Assembly (NCBI GenBank): GCA_020650975.1
Contig: JAIPMN010000242.1
Coordinates: 1-64,000, forward strand
Source of the DNA: Apostichopus californicus
Lineage: Eukaryota > Echinodermata > Holothuroidea > Aspidochirotida > Stichopodidae
Length of the DNA stretch: 64,000 nt
Reading direction: 5' to 3'
Under the pieces are notes generated by a model. The model ran no database searches and had not been told where the DNA came from. It saw nothing but the letters and a program-made list of their open reading frames with translations. Each line of letters opens with the position of its first letter. The stretch's first letter is position 1. This document shows positions 36,501-49,000 of this stretch, piece after piece. The translations under genes and the position numbers were made by a program.

Positions 36501-38791
36501 TTCCAAGTCGGTCCAGGCTATCAATAATATCTGCATCACCAATATATTACTCCTGACAGCTAATCATCTTACTTAAACTGCTTTTTGTTTCATCTTCAGG
36601 GTAAGAGGTTTTAGAGTTTCCCGCGCTTGGAGGAATCGTAATAGCTGCACCTATGAGGATAGTTCGACTGACTCAGATTACGTAGAGGGTACTTTCAAAA
36701 ATAAAGAAGGTGCAGATCCTGAGGAACCTTCACCAAAACTGAAACTACCAAAAAGATCCTTTCTCGCATACCAAAGACCCGTACATCTTGTCGGATACAG
36801 TGAGTTTAATTGTCATATATAATCTTGCATGAAGGAAGTCGATACTCCACAACCAGACCCTTTTTAGTAATGAACGAATAATCATAGAAGAAGCGAACAA
36901 CCGTTTGATATTGATATGGCATTACATATGGAATGTTGGGTTCAACCATGATACATATTTTGCTAATTAGTCCAATAATGGTCACTGGGATTCAGATTTA
37001 ATCACGCATTTCACCCCCACAAAGAAAGCATTTTGTCTCAGTGAGACATTTCATGTCTACTTTAACCCTCCCCCCCCCCCCTTGTCTGAAAACAACATTG
37101 ACTACCAAAACCTCTGGGAGAATACTTTTTCAAAACTTTTAACAATGTTAGGTGTGCTAAAATTGGAGACAATACTGATGATCTTAAATCTCTTCTCATT
37201 TCTTATTCAGGTGGCAAACAATGTGCATCGTGTAGTGCCAGAAGGACACCTCTATGGCGAGATGCAGAAGACGGCACGCCTCTTTGCAATGCCTGTGGAA
37301 TCCGGTGAGGATTAAACACAGCTTTTTCTTTTTACATTTATTTGTGTATATTTGAATACGAAGTAATAAACTGTAATGTACTTAAATGGAAATTGCGGTG
37401 GCAGACAATTAAACAACTTCCATTATGTTGGTTGGTTAGTTAATCCAACGTATTTTGTGGCGCTAAACATTTTCCTTACACCATTGTAATTGATCCCAGC
37501 GCGTGATGTGTGACGTCATGGGGAGAGATGTATTTCAACAGTCTTTACTTAATGGGCTTGTAACAGGGTGGTCATGGTCCTAAACCCCTGTAAATTAGGG
37601 GAGAGCGATAACGTTTAGATTCGTCTTTAGGTGTTACATTACATTATACAGCAACAAATTTATTATTCTAACTCATTCTTATCTCGGTCTCCAGTTCGCA
37701 TATAATCACAGAAATAATAGAAAAACAATGGTAAAACTTCTTAAATAAGCTACACTTTACCCTAAATCCGTTAGTTAAATGAGCCCAAAACAATACAAAC
37801 TAATAACACAACTGTTCAGACGGTCCCTGAGTGGGGAATTCCTAAGTAAACAATAATAAGGGGGTTCCCCTAGTTAATGCCGACTGCTCATGCGCAAAAT
37901 AATGTATAGCAACCGGCGCTCAACTGCACTGTACGTACGTACACAAACTTCTGAAGTGACATTTATAGCGGTTGCAATAATTCTGGTTTAACACGTAATT
38001 TTGCATCCAGGTAGAACCCACATATCATAAATTAACCTCGAAACACCCTAGCACTGGATCATCATAAGAATAACTAATGAAAAGGCTGAATTTAATAATG
38101 AAACATAACACTCAATACAACGTTTTAGTGGTTACAAGTGCAGGCGATCGTTGCCTCCTGGACTATACTAGCATGCACACTTATAACATTAGGTCTGCTA
38201 GTAATAGCGACGATTTACTTCTATCCTGATATTTACTACAGTTGAGAGTCATTGACTCTGATTAACCATTAGTTAGGATAGTAACATGTTTTACATTTAA
38301 TGATTAGTTTATTGTTGGTTAAATGACAATAAGCATTCATCAACCTACCTGTAAAGTAGGAGAGAGCGATAACGTATAGATTCGTCTTCAGGTGTTATAC
38401 AGCAACAAATTTATTATTGTCGCGCGCCCTCTATTAACAAATACGTTATACTTAATCTTTATAGGGGGTTGTTAAATCAACCCTGTTACATGCTCTTATA
38501 ATCTTCTTATAATCTTGTTGTTATATCCTCGAAATTAATGGGAGGGGGGGGGGGGTTGTCACTCAACTGTCCATAAAATGTGGTGGAAGTAATATCTTCG
38601 GTGGCGTCGATTCCAGGATCCATTGGGACTAATCATTTACCTCTCTATTTCACTATAGTTACAAGAAGTACAGAATTCGTTGCAGTGGATGTTGGTTAAT
38701 TCCTCGTAAAGATGGAAAGTCATTTACAAATTGTATCCGATGTGGACAGGAATTCCGAGTAACCGTTTTCCGTCGAACAAGCAAACATTAA
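33515..38791 (+). CDS. ZGLP1: ZGLP1-like GATA zinc-finger protein
   Basis: Five exons in phase: 33515-33699, 35885-36136, 36600-36799, 37211-37304 and 38659-38791 (TAA at 38789), coding 287 residues. An in-frame TAA nine bases before the ATG supports the start. Exon 4 carries a GATA-type finger, CASCSARRTPLWRDAEDG followed by CNACGIR. Exon 5 continues YKKYRIRCSGCWLIPRK and ends with NCIRCGQEF, a second CxxC...CxxC module. From memory, mammalian ZGLP1 (GATA-like protein 1, about 270 residues) has the same LWRDAEDGTPLCNACGIRYKKY core followed by CSSCWLVPRK, so I call an ortholog. In mammals ZGLP1 is a nuclear regulator of germ-cell development; the role here is inferred. The N-terminal exons are acidic, then basic (RKRRKPSRPHR), and I see no other domain. 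No sign of decay. Confidence 0.85.
36180..36480. repeat. GC-rich dispersed-repeat fragment in an intron
   Basis: The intron between exons 2 and 3 of the ZGLP1-like gene carries a GC-rich patch (gagaggcgggctggggggg, then ccctccccttggcgccgcc) that contrasts sharply with its AT-rich surroundings. It looks like a piece of a dispersed element. No coding potential is evident and the family is unknown. Confidence 0.4.
37211..38791 (+). other. GATA finger plus second zinc module of the ZGLP1-like gene
   Basis: The finger Cys residues are C-x2-C (CASC) and C-x2-C (CNAC), with the GATA-class TPLWR between them. The intron at 37304/38659 splits the Arg codon after CGI, directly after the finger. The second module uses CSGC and CIRC. 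This two-module arrangement distinguishes the family from canonical GATA1-6, which have two true GATA fingers and a different basic tail. Confidence 0.82.
37559..38490. mobile_element. TIR-bounded non-coding element in the last ZGLP1-like intron
   Basis: The left end reads TGTAACAGGGT and the right end is its exact reverse complement, ACCCTGTTACA, giving a unit of about 930 bases. Inside, a segment of about 70 bases (GAGAGCGATAACG, then TTCGTCTT, then CAGCAACAAATTTATTATT) occurs twice in the same direction, at about 37595-37668 and 38353-38420, near the two ends. No coding frame was seen. I could not find a clear target-site duplication. It may be a MITE-like DNA element; because it starts with TG and ends with CA, a solitary long terminal repeat is the alternative. 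Either way it is a fossil. Confidence 0.55.
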
Positions 38792-38980
38792 TTTGGTGAA
38801 TTTGTTAAACAAAACTTCCCATTATCTTAGCGCATGTTCACTTTTAGGTTTGATGTTAGTATATTGAAAGATATGAAACATATTATTTCTGTTACCTTTC
38901 TAAATTTAACTCATGCTCTCCCAATTCTGAAGCTGAATTGAGAGAGGATAGAACACTTTCTTTTGTAAAATACAAAAGGT

Positions 38981-39025
38981 AATAAATTTGACGATGTATA
39001 CGCTCGAAATTTGTCGCAAAATAAA
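38981..39025 (+). terminator. Candidate polyadenylation signals of the ZGLP1-like gene
   Basis: AATAAA occurs at 38981-38986 and again at 39020-39025, about 190 and 230 bases after the stop at 38789. Either would give a short 3' UTR. Confidence 0.4.
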
Positions 39026-40250
39026 CACGAATCGACTCCTTAAGTTTGAAAGGTATACTTACAAATTTGACAATCAATTTTGATGGTCTTAGTCTCCATG
39101 ATCTTTTGTATGTCATTCTGGTTGGCGTCTCTTTCTTAATTTGGTTTTGTCCACATCTTTCAAACGTACAAAAATTTCTCATTACATAAATATGTTTCTG
39201 TCCTTTTGTTTCACCGAAAAAGTTTAGAGGTATTCCTTTTTATTTGAGGCATACATGTTACGTTTTTACTACTTTCACGTGTATATATAATAACTTTTCG
39301 ATGTTTCAAACTTTTCAGTGTGATATAGTCTAACCCTTGTGAAATTTTTCAATGTTTTATGTGGCCATGTAAAGTTGATACTGTTATAACGTTTTGCGTA
39401 ATATCAAGTGTTTAACATGTGAAAATGTTAGCCTAGTTGTAGAGTAGTGTGTAACATTTGAAAATTATATAGCAAATTTCAGATTTCATTTTCATTGTTA
39501 CTTATAACCTGTCTGTGTAAGTTTTGGTTGAATTCTGGGGTACAAAAAGCCTGAGCTAAGTTAAGCTTGTTCTTAGCAAAAGTATGCTACCAATCTTCAA
39601 AATGAAATTGCCTTGGAAACCTGAGCGACGGCCTGCACATAGTGTGTTTCTGGAAAATTCGTTCCAGAAGTTGGCGGCGTATGTTGGCGTGATTATAACA
39701 TGGATAGGAAGTTGACGTAATTATAAGGCGACCATAACGATACCATACCACATGCACTCACTCTTTTGTGCCATTGAAGGAACAATTAGGTTCATCATAT
39801 CGAGCAAACAAATAGCTCTACTAACTCACACAGCCCTCTGGAACATAGAGAGTAGATGGCATGCACTAGCAACCGTATTGTAACGTATTGGTTGGACTAT
39901 CATGACACTTGTGAAATTCAATACCACATTTGAGGTAGAAAAGGTGAAAGTATTGAGCCAGCGTCCTGATTTTTGAACCATCGGTTCTTATTCCATAATC
40001 TTCAACATTCAAGCCTTTCCCACTTTTATTTTGTGGCAGGGGGTGGGTGGGATGTACATTACTCTTTTATTGTGGTAGTTACCTGAAGGCGGTTCCTTGT
40101 ATTGCCTATGTATGAGGTGTGATAGTTATATATAAATAACTCGCGGTTGGTAGAATATGGATAACCATGTTGCGAGAAGTTCTCAACAGACTGAATATCA
40201 TAGAAATCTTGCCAAGGGGCCAAAACATACCCTCCCACCCCACCACCCCC

Positions 40251-40260
40251 NNNNNNNNNN
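40251..40260. other. Assembly gap (10 N)
   Basis: Ten Ns directly follow a C-rich run (cctcccaccccaccaccccc) whose complement fits a G-quadruplex pattern. The true gap size is unknown; a fixed run of 10 is often a placeholder. Confidence 0.98.
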
Positions 40261-41725
40261 CAATAGAGCTCCCTAGTTGGTGTATGTGTCTTTGCTTGCA
40301 CTGCTACGTATCATTGGTTAACCGAAGCATATAAAAAGAGTACTATCATTTAAGTGAATGTTAATTAATGTAATTTTTCTAGTGTTACTCAAATGCATTT
40401 AATGAAATCTTAATGTGAGTAGAATAACAGCAGCCTTTACTGATGGTAAATCTGACATACAAGGATTGTACTGACCAAAAACTTTATTTCTGAAAGAATT
40501 TTCAGTTGTTTCATAAATGGAGACAGACTAGAAGAATGAAATATTTCAATAATGTGTATTATCTTCGTTTTCGTTTCTTTGTTTTAATGCCACCGCACGG
40601 GGAATGATTAACCTCTGGTTACCATAATAAAAAACAGCAACCCAGTTATAACATGCTTTTAGGGTGGGGTGGTGGGAGGGGGGCGAAAGGACCAGGAAAC
40701 TTCATTGATAGATCATATCATGAAGGCTCAGAATCCACTACGGATAAAGCATCCCTGCCTAACCGCTTCGGATCCCCCCCTTCCCCTACCTAGTGCTCCC
40801 ATCGCCATGATAGTTAACAAACAGATGCAATTTTTGAAGAAAATTGGATGAACAAATTAAACAGAAACAGCACAAATTCTTCAGGGTGCAGCTACGACAT
40901 CACACCTGTTTCCTTCAACCACTCGAAACGGTACAAAAGAATTAAATAGGTATATCACCCGGCATGCTTCGAATAAGTTCCTTGTTTCATCTGTTTGAAA
41001 TGAATTTTTTCTCTGGACTATCCTATTATAAAGACATTCGTGGTAACAGATCAATCACATCATCAAAGAAATCAGTCGGTTAAAAAACAATGCTATCTTC
41101 AAAATATCCGTAGCATTCTAGATGACACCCGTGAGAAATTGTAAAACACAAAAGAGCACCGCTTCGGGGTCTGTGCCCCAGTTTAAAAACCCAGACGAGA
41201 AGTTGAAAGGTTCCCCTTGTCCATGCTTTCAAAATGTACACAGTTAATTCTGAATTTTTCAGAATGCACCTGGTATAAATAAACAGACTAGACTTAACGT
41301 AACTGGTAAATGTTAACTTTAATGGTAGCTACCGCTGTGATGGTAGTTTAAGGTAACCCAAACCTCATTGGGGGGAGGCGGTGGGGGGGGGGGACTGTTT
41401 GATCTTATTCTTTCTCATAATGGTTTGATGCAAGAATTGCTTTTATGCGACTTTTCTGATGGTACGAATACTCTTGATGTTGCGACTATTTGTTTGATGC
41501 TGAGATTGTTTTTGACAACATGATAGCTCGATTGTTGTTTTTTTAAGATAGAGCCTGGGCATCAGACTGAATTGTATAATCATTACTTCATGTTACGTCA
41601 GGTGAGTGTCATGCGAGTCCCTTGGATGCTATTCTTGTGCATCTAGGCAGATCTTATACACGGAACGTTCTCAGTCACTTATGATTGGCTTATGATTGTA
41701 GCAACTTATTCACTTCTATTTTTAG

Positions 41726-41886
41726 GGTGTTCAATAATAACAGACGCAATTACCCTTTCAATAACATCCCATAATGTTAGTCTACCTCGAGCAGGAGATC
41801 CCCGAGGACTTGAGGTCCGAGAGAGTTGGTCCAATCGGGTCATTTCACAATTACTATTCTTTAGTGACGGTGGTCAATCATATCCC
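41726..41886 (+). other. Unassigned candidate exon
   Basis: An open frame of 161 bases starts after a strong acceptor (cttctatttttag) and ends before GTGAGA. It encodes a segment with SLPRAGDPRGLEVRESW and FFSDGGQSYP. I do not recognise the family, and no neighbouring exon with matching phase was found. It could be a lone exon of an unknown gene, a pseudoexon, or chance. Confidence 0.2.
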
Positions 41887-43102
41887 GTGAGAATTAACAT
41901 TCTATCATTTTCCTGTTTTTGTTACTCTTCGTTGAGAGAGAAAGAGGGATACATCACAAGATCATGCAATCTTTAGCATCCAGTTTCTTATGGAATCTCA
42001 AAGCTGTCATTTTCTTCTTCGTAGCCCATTAATTTAACCTCTTGTGTTAGATCTGTGTTCTGTACTCCCTACCTGACCCTACCAGGAGACCACCCCATAA
42101 TCTTACCATAACACTAAAAGATTTGAAAAACAAATGAACATTAATGTCTTGGCCAATACAGCTTATATTTGGTTTCCAATCAATCCTTGAATACAAGGAC
42201 ATATAAATCAACCAGTCATTATAAAAATATCATTTACACTGTACATAGCTTACATTTGTTTTTGTTACTTTATTATTGAATTTGCTATAGTGTTATCTTT
42301 GAAATAAATAACCATTTTAGTAGTTGCAATTCCTGATATTTACAGAGAAACTCACAGTGTGTCTTTGCTGGTGAATTTCAGTTTCATAGTTAGTAACGTC
42401 ACTGCTTATAAGAAGAAATCTCTCAATGGTAATGTCCAGTGATAAGTGTAAATAGTATAAAGTGTAGGCTGCCATCTGATAGCAGGTGGCACTACACAAC
42501 AATTTTATTACTAAAAAATTACCACATTCAACCGACAGACAAATATTGAAGATGAGCAAAGCAGAAAAGAACACAAACCCGGTTTACACTTCTAAATGGT
42601 TCTTTTTTTGAGATAAAAGCTTCATGAATATTTGTGGGATTAAAATTATCATTAAGTAACAATTATTTGTACCTAAAGCTTGAAGGTAGAGCCACACTCA
42701 AACACAACAATAGTCGAATCTTAACGCCATCAGCAGTTCCTACGTCTTACACAGGCTTTCAGCAAAGATTACATTAGAATTATTATGAGTGAAGGTGTGC
42801 AATGCAATTTTACCTTAACTAGATATTTTAAAAATCGCTGAATGGTTAACCATTTGGTGTTTGAAGATGCCTAGTCCAAAAGTAGGGTGGAAATGTGTAA
42901 GATGAAACATTATTTGATTAAAACAGAGACATAAATAGTTAAATGTGGTGAGAACAATAACGAATGCTCAAAGAAAAAATAAACTAATAAATAGATAGAA
43001 ATGAGATGATAATGATGAAAATATCCATAAATTAATTAAATAAGAAAGTTATCAATAAAACAAAAGAACACATGATTGGATTAAAATGGTTCACCATGAT
43101 TC

Positions 43103-43145
43103 ATTTGCAAATAAATCAAGTTTCTTTCTTGATGTATTTGCAAAT
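43103..43145. repeat. Short inverted repeat (hairpin)
   Basis: Two 18-base arms (ATTTGCAAATAAATCAAG and its near-perfect reverse complement, one mismatch) flank a 7-base loop, TTTCTTT. It is too short for a usual pre-miRNA. It lies in an A-rich intergenic stretch. Confidence 0.75.
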
Positions 43146-45624
43146 CACTCAAGTAGTTGAAAATAGTTAAAAGAAAAGAAAATGCATAAAACTAAATAAA
43201 ATAATGTCACCATCTATCAAAGACAGAGAGTAACTTATAGACAAACGTTTACAACTCTGAAACAGATTGCATAATAGGGAATTTGTGGTAAATTCCCATA
43301 TTTTTTATAAATTTTCCACTCCATGTTAACTCAAACCATTCCAAATACTACCGTTAGTTTACAGATACATATCACTTAAATCTTTGGCTTGTATCATCAC
43401 CTTCCTTCTCTCGATTATCACTATCAAAATCATTTATCATCATCCATGACCCAAAGAATTGATAACATCTTCCCTTCCAACCATCAACCTCTTGAAAGCA
43501 TTTAAACCAAACAAAATCAAAAAAACCTCTTACATGGTGACAAAATAGGTTAAATGTTTATTAATTATGCCAGTGGTTCTTTAGGGAATGTTTCCAAAAT
43601 GCAAGGGAGCAGAATAATGCATCAGTTTCCCTAAATTTTGCTGAAAAAGATACAAGTTACATCTAGGAATCTCCTTACATTTGTACAACACAACAGACCG
43701 GGTGTGCTCTACAATTACCCAAATACAAAGTTCACTCCCATACCCAAGTTAGAAAAACAAGAAATAAAAAGTCACACAAAATAAAGATTTATGGGGTCTA
43801 AAGCATATCGATAACAGGACTCTGAGCTGCAAAACTAAGCATATCCTAAAAAGGGTTGTGATCTCTCTTTCAGGGAAGTGATATGTAAAACTAGTCTTTT
43901 CATATCTTTAAAGGGGATACCTCTCTACAGAAGAGACAATACTAAAGACTTGATAAAAACATCTTTAACTCCACTAAATCTGATAGATGTCCCTTTAAAT
44001 GTAGGAATATTTTATTTATTTGTAGGACTGAAAGTTTTTTGGAAGCAAAATGGAAAACAAAACATTGGAATTGGAAGCAGCTGGAATCATATCGTTAAAT
44101 GGATTTCCCGAGAGATTATTCAACATTTATGGCTAGAAAGATCACAAGCTCTTGCCAATTTCAGCCACTATAAAGAATACTAACATAACAAAAGTTTTAC
44201 AGGTTATCTTTCAGAACTGATCAATCCTACTAAAGCAAACCTATTAAAAATCGACACTTTTAACAACCCTGTTATGTTAAGAATGGAAGACAATAATTTC
44301 TCTACCAAAAGTAAAACCAAATTTTCATAGAAACCAAATAAACTCCAAGTATAATAGAAACTATCAAAACGAATGCAGCAATCATATATAAGCTGTTTCC
44401 TCCTCGGAGAGATTAAAAGAGTAAAGCTAAAATCAATCACTCATTAAAACTATTCTATTTTGGATGTTAATACAACTTCTTTTATGATGTAATCTACTTG
44501 ATATAATCCTGCAAGTTTATCTGAATCTATAGTGTAGCCCACCTCAAATTATTTGTATCGATTGATGCTTTCATAGCAATCTCAGGCTCATATTGAATAC
44601 CAAATATTTCTAAGAAAATTATCTACTTAAGTCATTATTATTAATGCATATCAAAGTATTTTAAAGGTGTAAACTGCAATAGTTTTATATTATATTCAAT
44701 TAAAAATATGTCCTTTTCACATTGTTTGTTTTTACATTGCAGTTTTGAACAAAGTTTGCTGTTCCTGGCACAGATTTTCACACAAAAAATCGGAAGTATG
44801 AAATGACATATTGTGTATGTCATCATCTGTTATGTCTGGTACTTCCATTATCATAATTACAACATCGTTTTAAAGAAAGTAATTATCTTTCACTCTACAC
44901 CTGTTTGTGATCCTCAATGCCGCCAACCCACTCATCAACAAGTATATGCCTCGCCGACCAATCAACTTTACTCCCATAGCCCTCTGTTGTCAAGGTAACA
45001 TATTGATGCCTCAAGCCTACTTTGATTAGATTTCATCCCTGTTAAAATAATTTCAAGATAAATTCTCCCCTAACTGTATCTGAAACTAACCCTTACATAC
45101 TTCACGTAGTTCCATTTACATGTAACCATGACAGTCTTTAAAATGCTATCTCCAAACTGAACTATCCTCGATGACATTTGAAACGTGTCACAACTGCGTT
45201 ACGAAGTATTTATGTATGAATGTCCAAGAAAGCCTCCAAATATAGTACACTTAAGCAGTCATCTGTGATAGATCGTTACCTGCATAAAACTTTGAGGTTT
45301 GAGCCGAGGAAGGCGATCAACGCCCATAGAATTACACCTCCAAACTTTTAGAAAGCTTTCAATAACTCTGTACCTTAAATGACCCACTTTCCATGAACTA
45401 GACACTGATTTAAGCCTGAGAGAAATGTCGCGTGCTGGTGATATGCAACCGACCAGTGAAAACACGTTCGACAACCATCCAGTGTATATGAATTAACAAA
45501 CGCTAATTTTGTTGCTGCTCGCAGAAAGTAGTTTTCATTTGATCTGCCATTTTGGTCTGGAAGGAAGTTCCCACTATCTTCTGTAATGCGACTGTTTGTT
45601 TCCTACACACATTGAATGGTCAGT

Positions 45625-45630
45625 TTTATT
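45625..45630 (-). terminator. Candidate polyadenylation signal of RIC1
   Basis: TTTATT on the plus strand gives AATAAA in the RIC1 direction, 432 bases after the stop codon. This would place the tandem repeat at 45808-46061 inside the 3' UTR. Confidence 0.4.
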
Positions 45631-45807
45631 GCTGACTAGAGCATCGTAGCAGTTGGTCATGACTACACGATGGATGCAGTAGTGGACACATTTCTATTGC
45701 AAGATCTTTACCTCATCAAGGGTTCTTCTAAAAATGTCCTTGATTCCCACAGAGGGTTTGCCATATATCCTTGCATCTCACATGTGAACCTTCCTCATAC
45801 GGTGAAT

Positions 45808-46061
45808 CCACTTTCAGAATATGCCAGTGTTAAGAAGAATATGTATGTGAACCAACCTCAGAGAGTGAAACCGGTTCCGACCGACACTGTCGGTACTGTG
45901 ACGAGTGGGTGAAACTTTCAGAATGTGCCAGTGTTACGACGAAGAATATGTATGTGAACCAACCTCAGACAGTGACACCGGTTCCGGCAGACGATGTCGG
46001 TACTGTGGCGAGTCGGTGTAACCGGTTCCAGCAGGCACCTTCGGTACTGCGACCATCCGGT
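45808..46061. repeat. About 104-bp tandem repeat in the RIC1 3' UTR
   Basis: Two full copies (45808-45911 and 45912-46019) share long stretches such as ATGTATGTGAACCAACCTCA and GTCGGTACTGTG, and a partial third copy (46020-46061) repeats ACCGGTTCC and TCGGTACTG. The array ends exactly where the RIC1 stop codon begins. On the plus strand the copies make open frames, but these are a by-product. Confidence 0.75.
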
Positions 46062-49000
46062 TCAGGAGATTCTGCATTGACTATCTTCCACCTCCTCCGC
46101 TGCTTCGTCATCTTTGCCAAACACGTCGTCCTCCCCGTTGATGAGTTCACCGATCTGACTGCTGCTGTGCGAGGCGTACCGTTTCATCTCGTGGTGACCC
46201 ACCGAGTGGTCGGAACTGGCGGACGAGCAGGGTCTGGGAGATGGCGGGGACGTGGTTGTCTCGACAACGTTGGTCAAGACTCGGGTCTGTGGTTTTGCGG
46301 CAAGCATCAGTGGTTTGTAGCCAGGACTGAAAAAGGAAATGGTTAAGATGCGCTAGTTGCTGCTTATGGAAGAAATAATCAATTTGGCAATTTTAGCAAA
46401 AATCAGTATAGGCTAGATCTTAGATTTTGTGTCTGTTTTTCGGTTGCCTTAATAATCGTATTCTAATTCTCCTCCAGTTTACTAGAGTTCATTCTGATCT
46501 GATCAAAGACTAATTAAGTTTTACTTTTTTCCAATCAAGGCACAATTACCCGTAGTTTACCTTTGACAGTTTAAGACGTAAAGTTACGTATATGATATAA
46601 GTGATAGGTTTATAGTGTTTACACTTCTCCTTACCAAGGAAAAAAATGAGTTGCTACGAAAATAATGCTACCCCTTGTTATTATACATCATCAACCATTT
46701 ACTTTCAATTTTTGTCAAAAACAACTCAACTTTTCAAACAATGGTTGCTGTATGCAACATCTCCAGCATACAGCAACATGCAACATGCAACATCTCCAGC
46801 AACGTTCGAACATTATCATGGACTTACCATTCCGAGTCGGCCCACAGCTCCAGGAATGAGAGACCCTCCCTCATTCGTCCCATGACTTCCAGGGGTACCT
46901 TTGTGAAGCTGACGGTATTGACCACCCTGGATATGGAACCCAAGTCTCTGAGAACAATGGAGATGAGTAGAGCCCATTCCAGGCATCCTGCATCTATCAT
47001 TATCTGCAGCAAATGTCTAACAAAATAAAGACGAAGGACAAACGTACTTCAATCGTATTGCAAACAGACTTCCATTCTATCCATATAGGTTAACATCAGT
47101 AAGGAAATAACAATTTATAAACAGTGCAGAGTTTATGTCTGATCATAACATCCATCAAATTCTTAACACCTAGAATTGAGTCACCATGTTGGCATGCTGT
47201 CAATCATATCCTCTGTTATGAATATACCATACATCAAGTTCTAATATAACGTCCTCCCCTATAATTTCTTCCATTAACCTCTTCCTCCCAAGTACTCACT
47301 ATTGTCATCTTCCTCTGTCCGTCTCACATCCTTCCCAACTTTCTCCAGGCTATCCTTCTATTTATATCTTAGCCTATTTATATCTTAATCTTTTATATCT
47401 TCTCCACCATATCCTCCCCATCTTAACCTCCCATTATACTTTTTCATAAACACCCTCATATCATTCTCCTCACAATCTCTGTTTATTATCATCTCCATCA
47501 TATCCTTTTTACAGACAGTAGTTTTGCAACGATTTTTTCCACATCCCCTCCAGCCTATCTTCTCCAGCCTATCTTCTCCAGCCTATCCTCTCCAGCCTAT
47601 CCTCTCCAGCCTATCCACTCCAGCATATCCTCTCCATCCTATCCATTCCAGCCTATCCACTACAGCCTATCCACTCCAGCCTATCCACTCCAGCCTATCC
47701 ACTCCAGGATATCCACTCCAGCATATCCTCTCCAGCCTATCCTCTCTAGCCTTTCCACTCCAGCATATCCACTCCAGCATATCCTCTCCAGCCTATCCTC
47801 TCTAGCCTATCCACTCCAGCATATCCACTCCAGCATATCCTCTCCAGCCTATCCTCTCTAGCCTATCCACACAAGCCTATCCACTCCAGGATATCCACTC
47901 CAGCCTATCCTCTCCGACCTATCCACTCATACCTATCCTCTCCAACCTATCTTCTCCAGCATATCCTCTCTAGGCCTATCCTCTCCAGCCTATACACTCC
48001 AACCTATCCACTCCAGCCTTTCCTATCCAGCATATCCTCTCCAGCATATCCTTTCTCATCTTGACATCCCTCCCAGTCGTTTTCTTCCTATATACTTCCA
48101 ATTATTCTCCACATCATATCCCCCACATGAATAAATGTTCTCATAAATCTCTCATAATATCCTCCGTATCAACATCCTCCCATACAAGATTGGGATTCCT
48201 CCCTCATATCCTCCTTTACCGCAAAGTTTTTTCACAACAAGCACGACAGGAAATATAAACAAATATCAGAGGGAAATTAATCCAGCCCATAATTCACTGA
48301 CCTCAATTCGTTTTCTGACTGAGGTGGACCCGTCTTGGAGACCTCTATATAAAACTGTTGGAGTTCTGCGACACCGATGCTATTATTCCAGAAACTGTCA
48401 TCTAAAAGAGTTTCCACGTCACCGTCAAAAGTCGAGCTGCTCTCAGAGGGTTCCATCGTTCCAAAACTGGGTGTGTCATCTGAGCCTTTAAAAAGTAGAA
48501 AGTTAGTTAATAAACGGTCTTGATTTCCAGACTATCACTTTCTTACTCGTTCAGCATAGCGTGTGCCAGAGACCATGTAACTACCATAATTACCCTTATA
48601 TACTATAGTATACTTACTCCACACCCCTTCTCTACTTCCCCCCCCCATTCCCTCCCCTCACTTCCCCTCCCTTCCTCTTCTTTGCAGTAGTTTTGGTGAT
48701 ATAAATTGCTGCCATAACTTGCTGTTTATTAGTGGTTAGCTTGTCGCAAGTACCTGTCACAATTCAAGCCCAAGTAGGAATAATATGTTTATAACACAGA
48801 CCTATCAATCATACGCCTACAGGAATATCCTACACGATGCATACTGTCCCACTCCAAACTTGCATATATATGAAACAGGGCTGAACTTTTTATTGAAGGA
48901 ACTAGTAAGTAATTAAGAAGGTAATTATTTTAAATGCTAATAGGTAATTAAATGTACCAATTGGGACAGGGAAACTACCACTTGAAAAAAAATTCCTAGC

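Larger units (their letters stand above)
39026..45600. other. Intergenic region between convergent genes
   Basis: It separates the 3' ends of the ZGLP1-like gene (+) and RIC1 (-). It contains the assembly gap at 40251-40260, G/C-rich tracts at 40231-40250, 40661-40684 and 41383-41393, an A-rich stretch around 42900-43200 with a hairpin, and one unassigned splice-bounded open frame at 41726-41886. I recognise no gene with confidence. Confidence 0.4.

Noticed and set aside
45670-46346. Plus-strand open frames with repeated NMYVNQPQ segments
   Set aside because: They are antisense to the RIC1 last exon and to a tandem repeat in its 3' UTR; no splice sites or family support.
47524-47805. Plus-strand open frame with a 14-residue repeat
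   Set aside because: It is only the translation of the 14-bp minisatellite.
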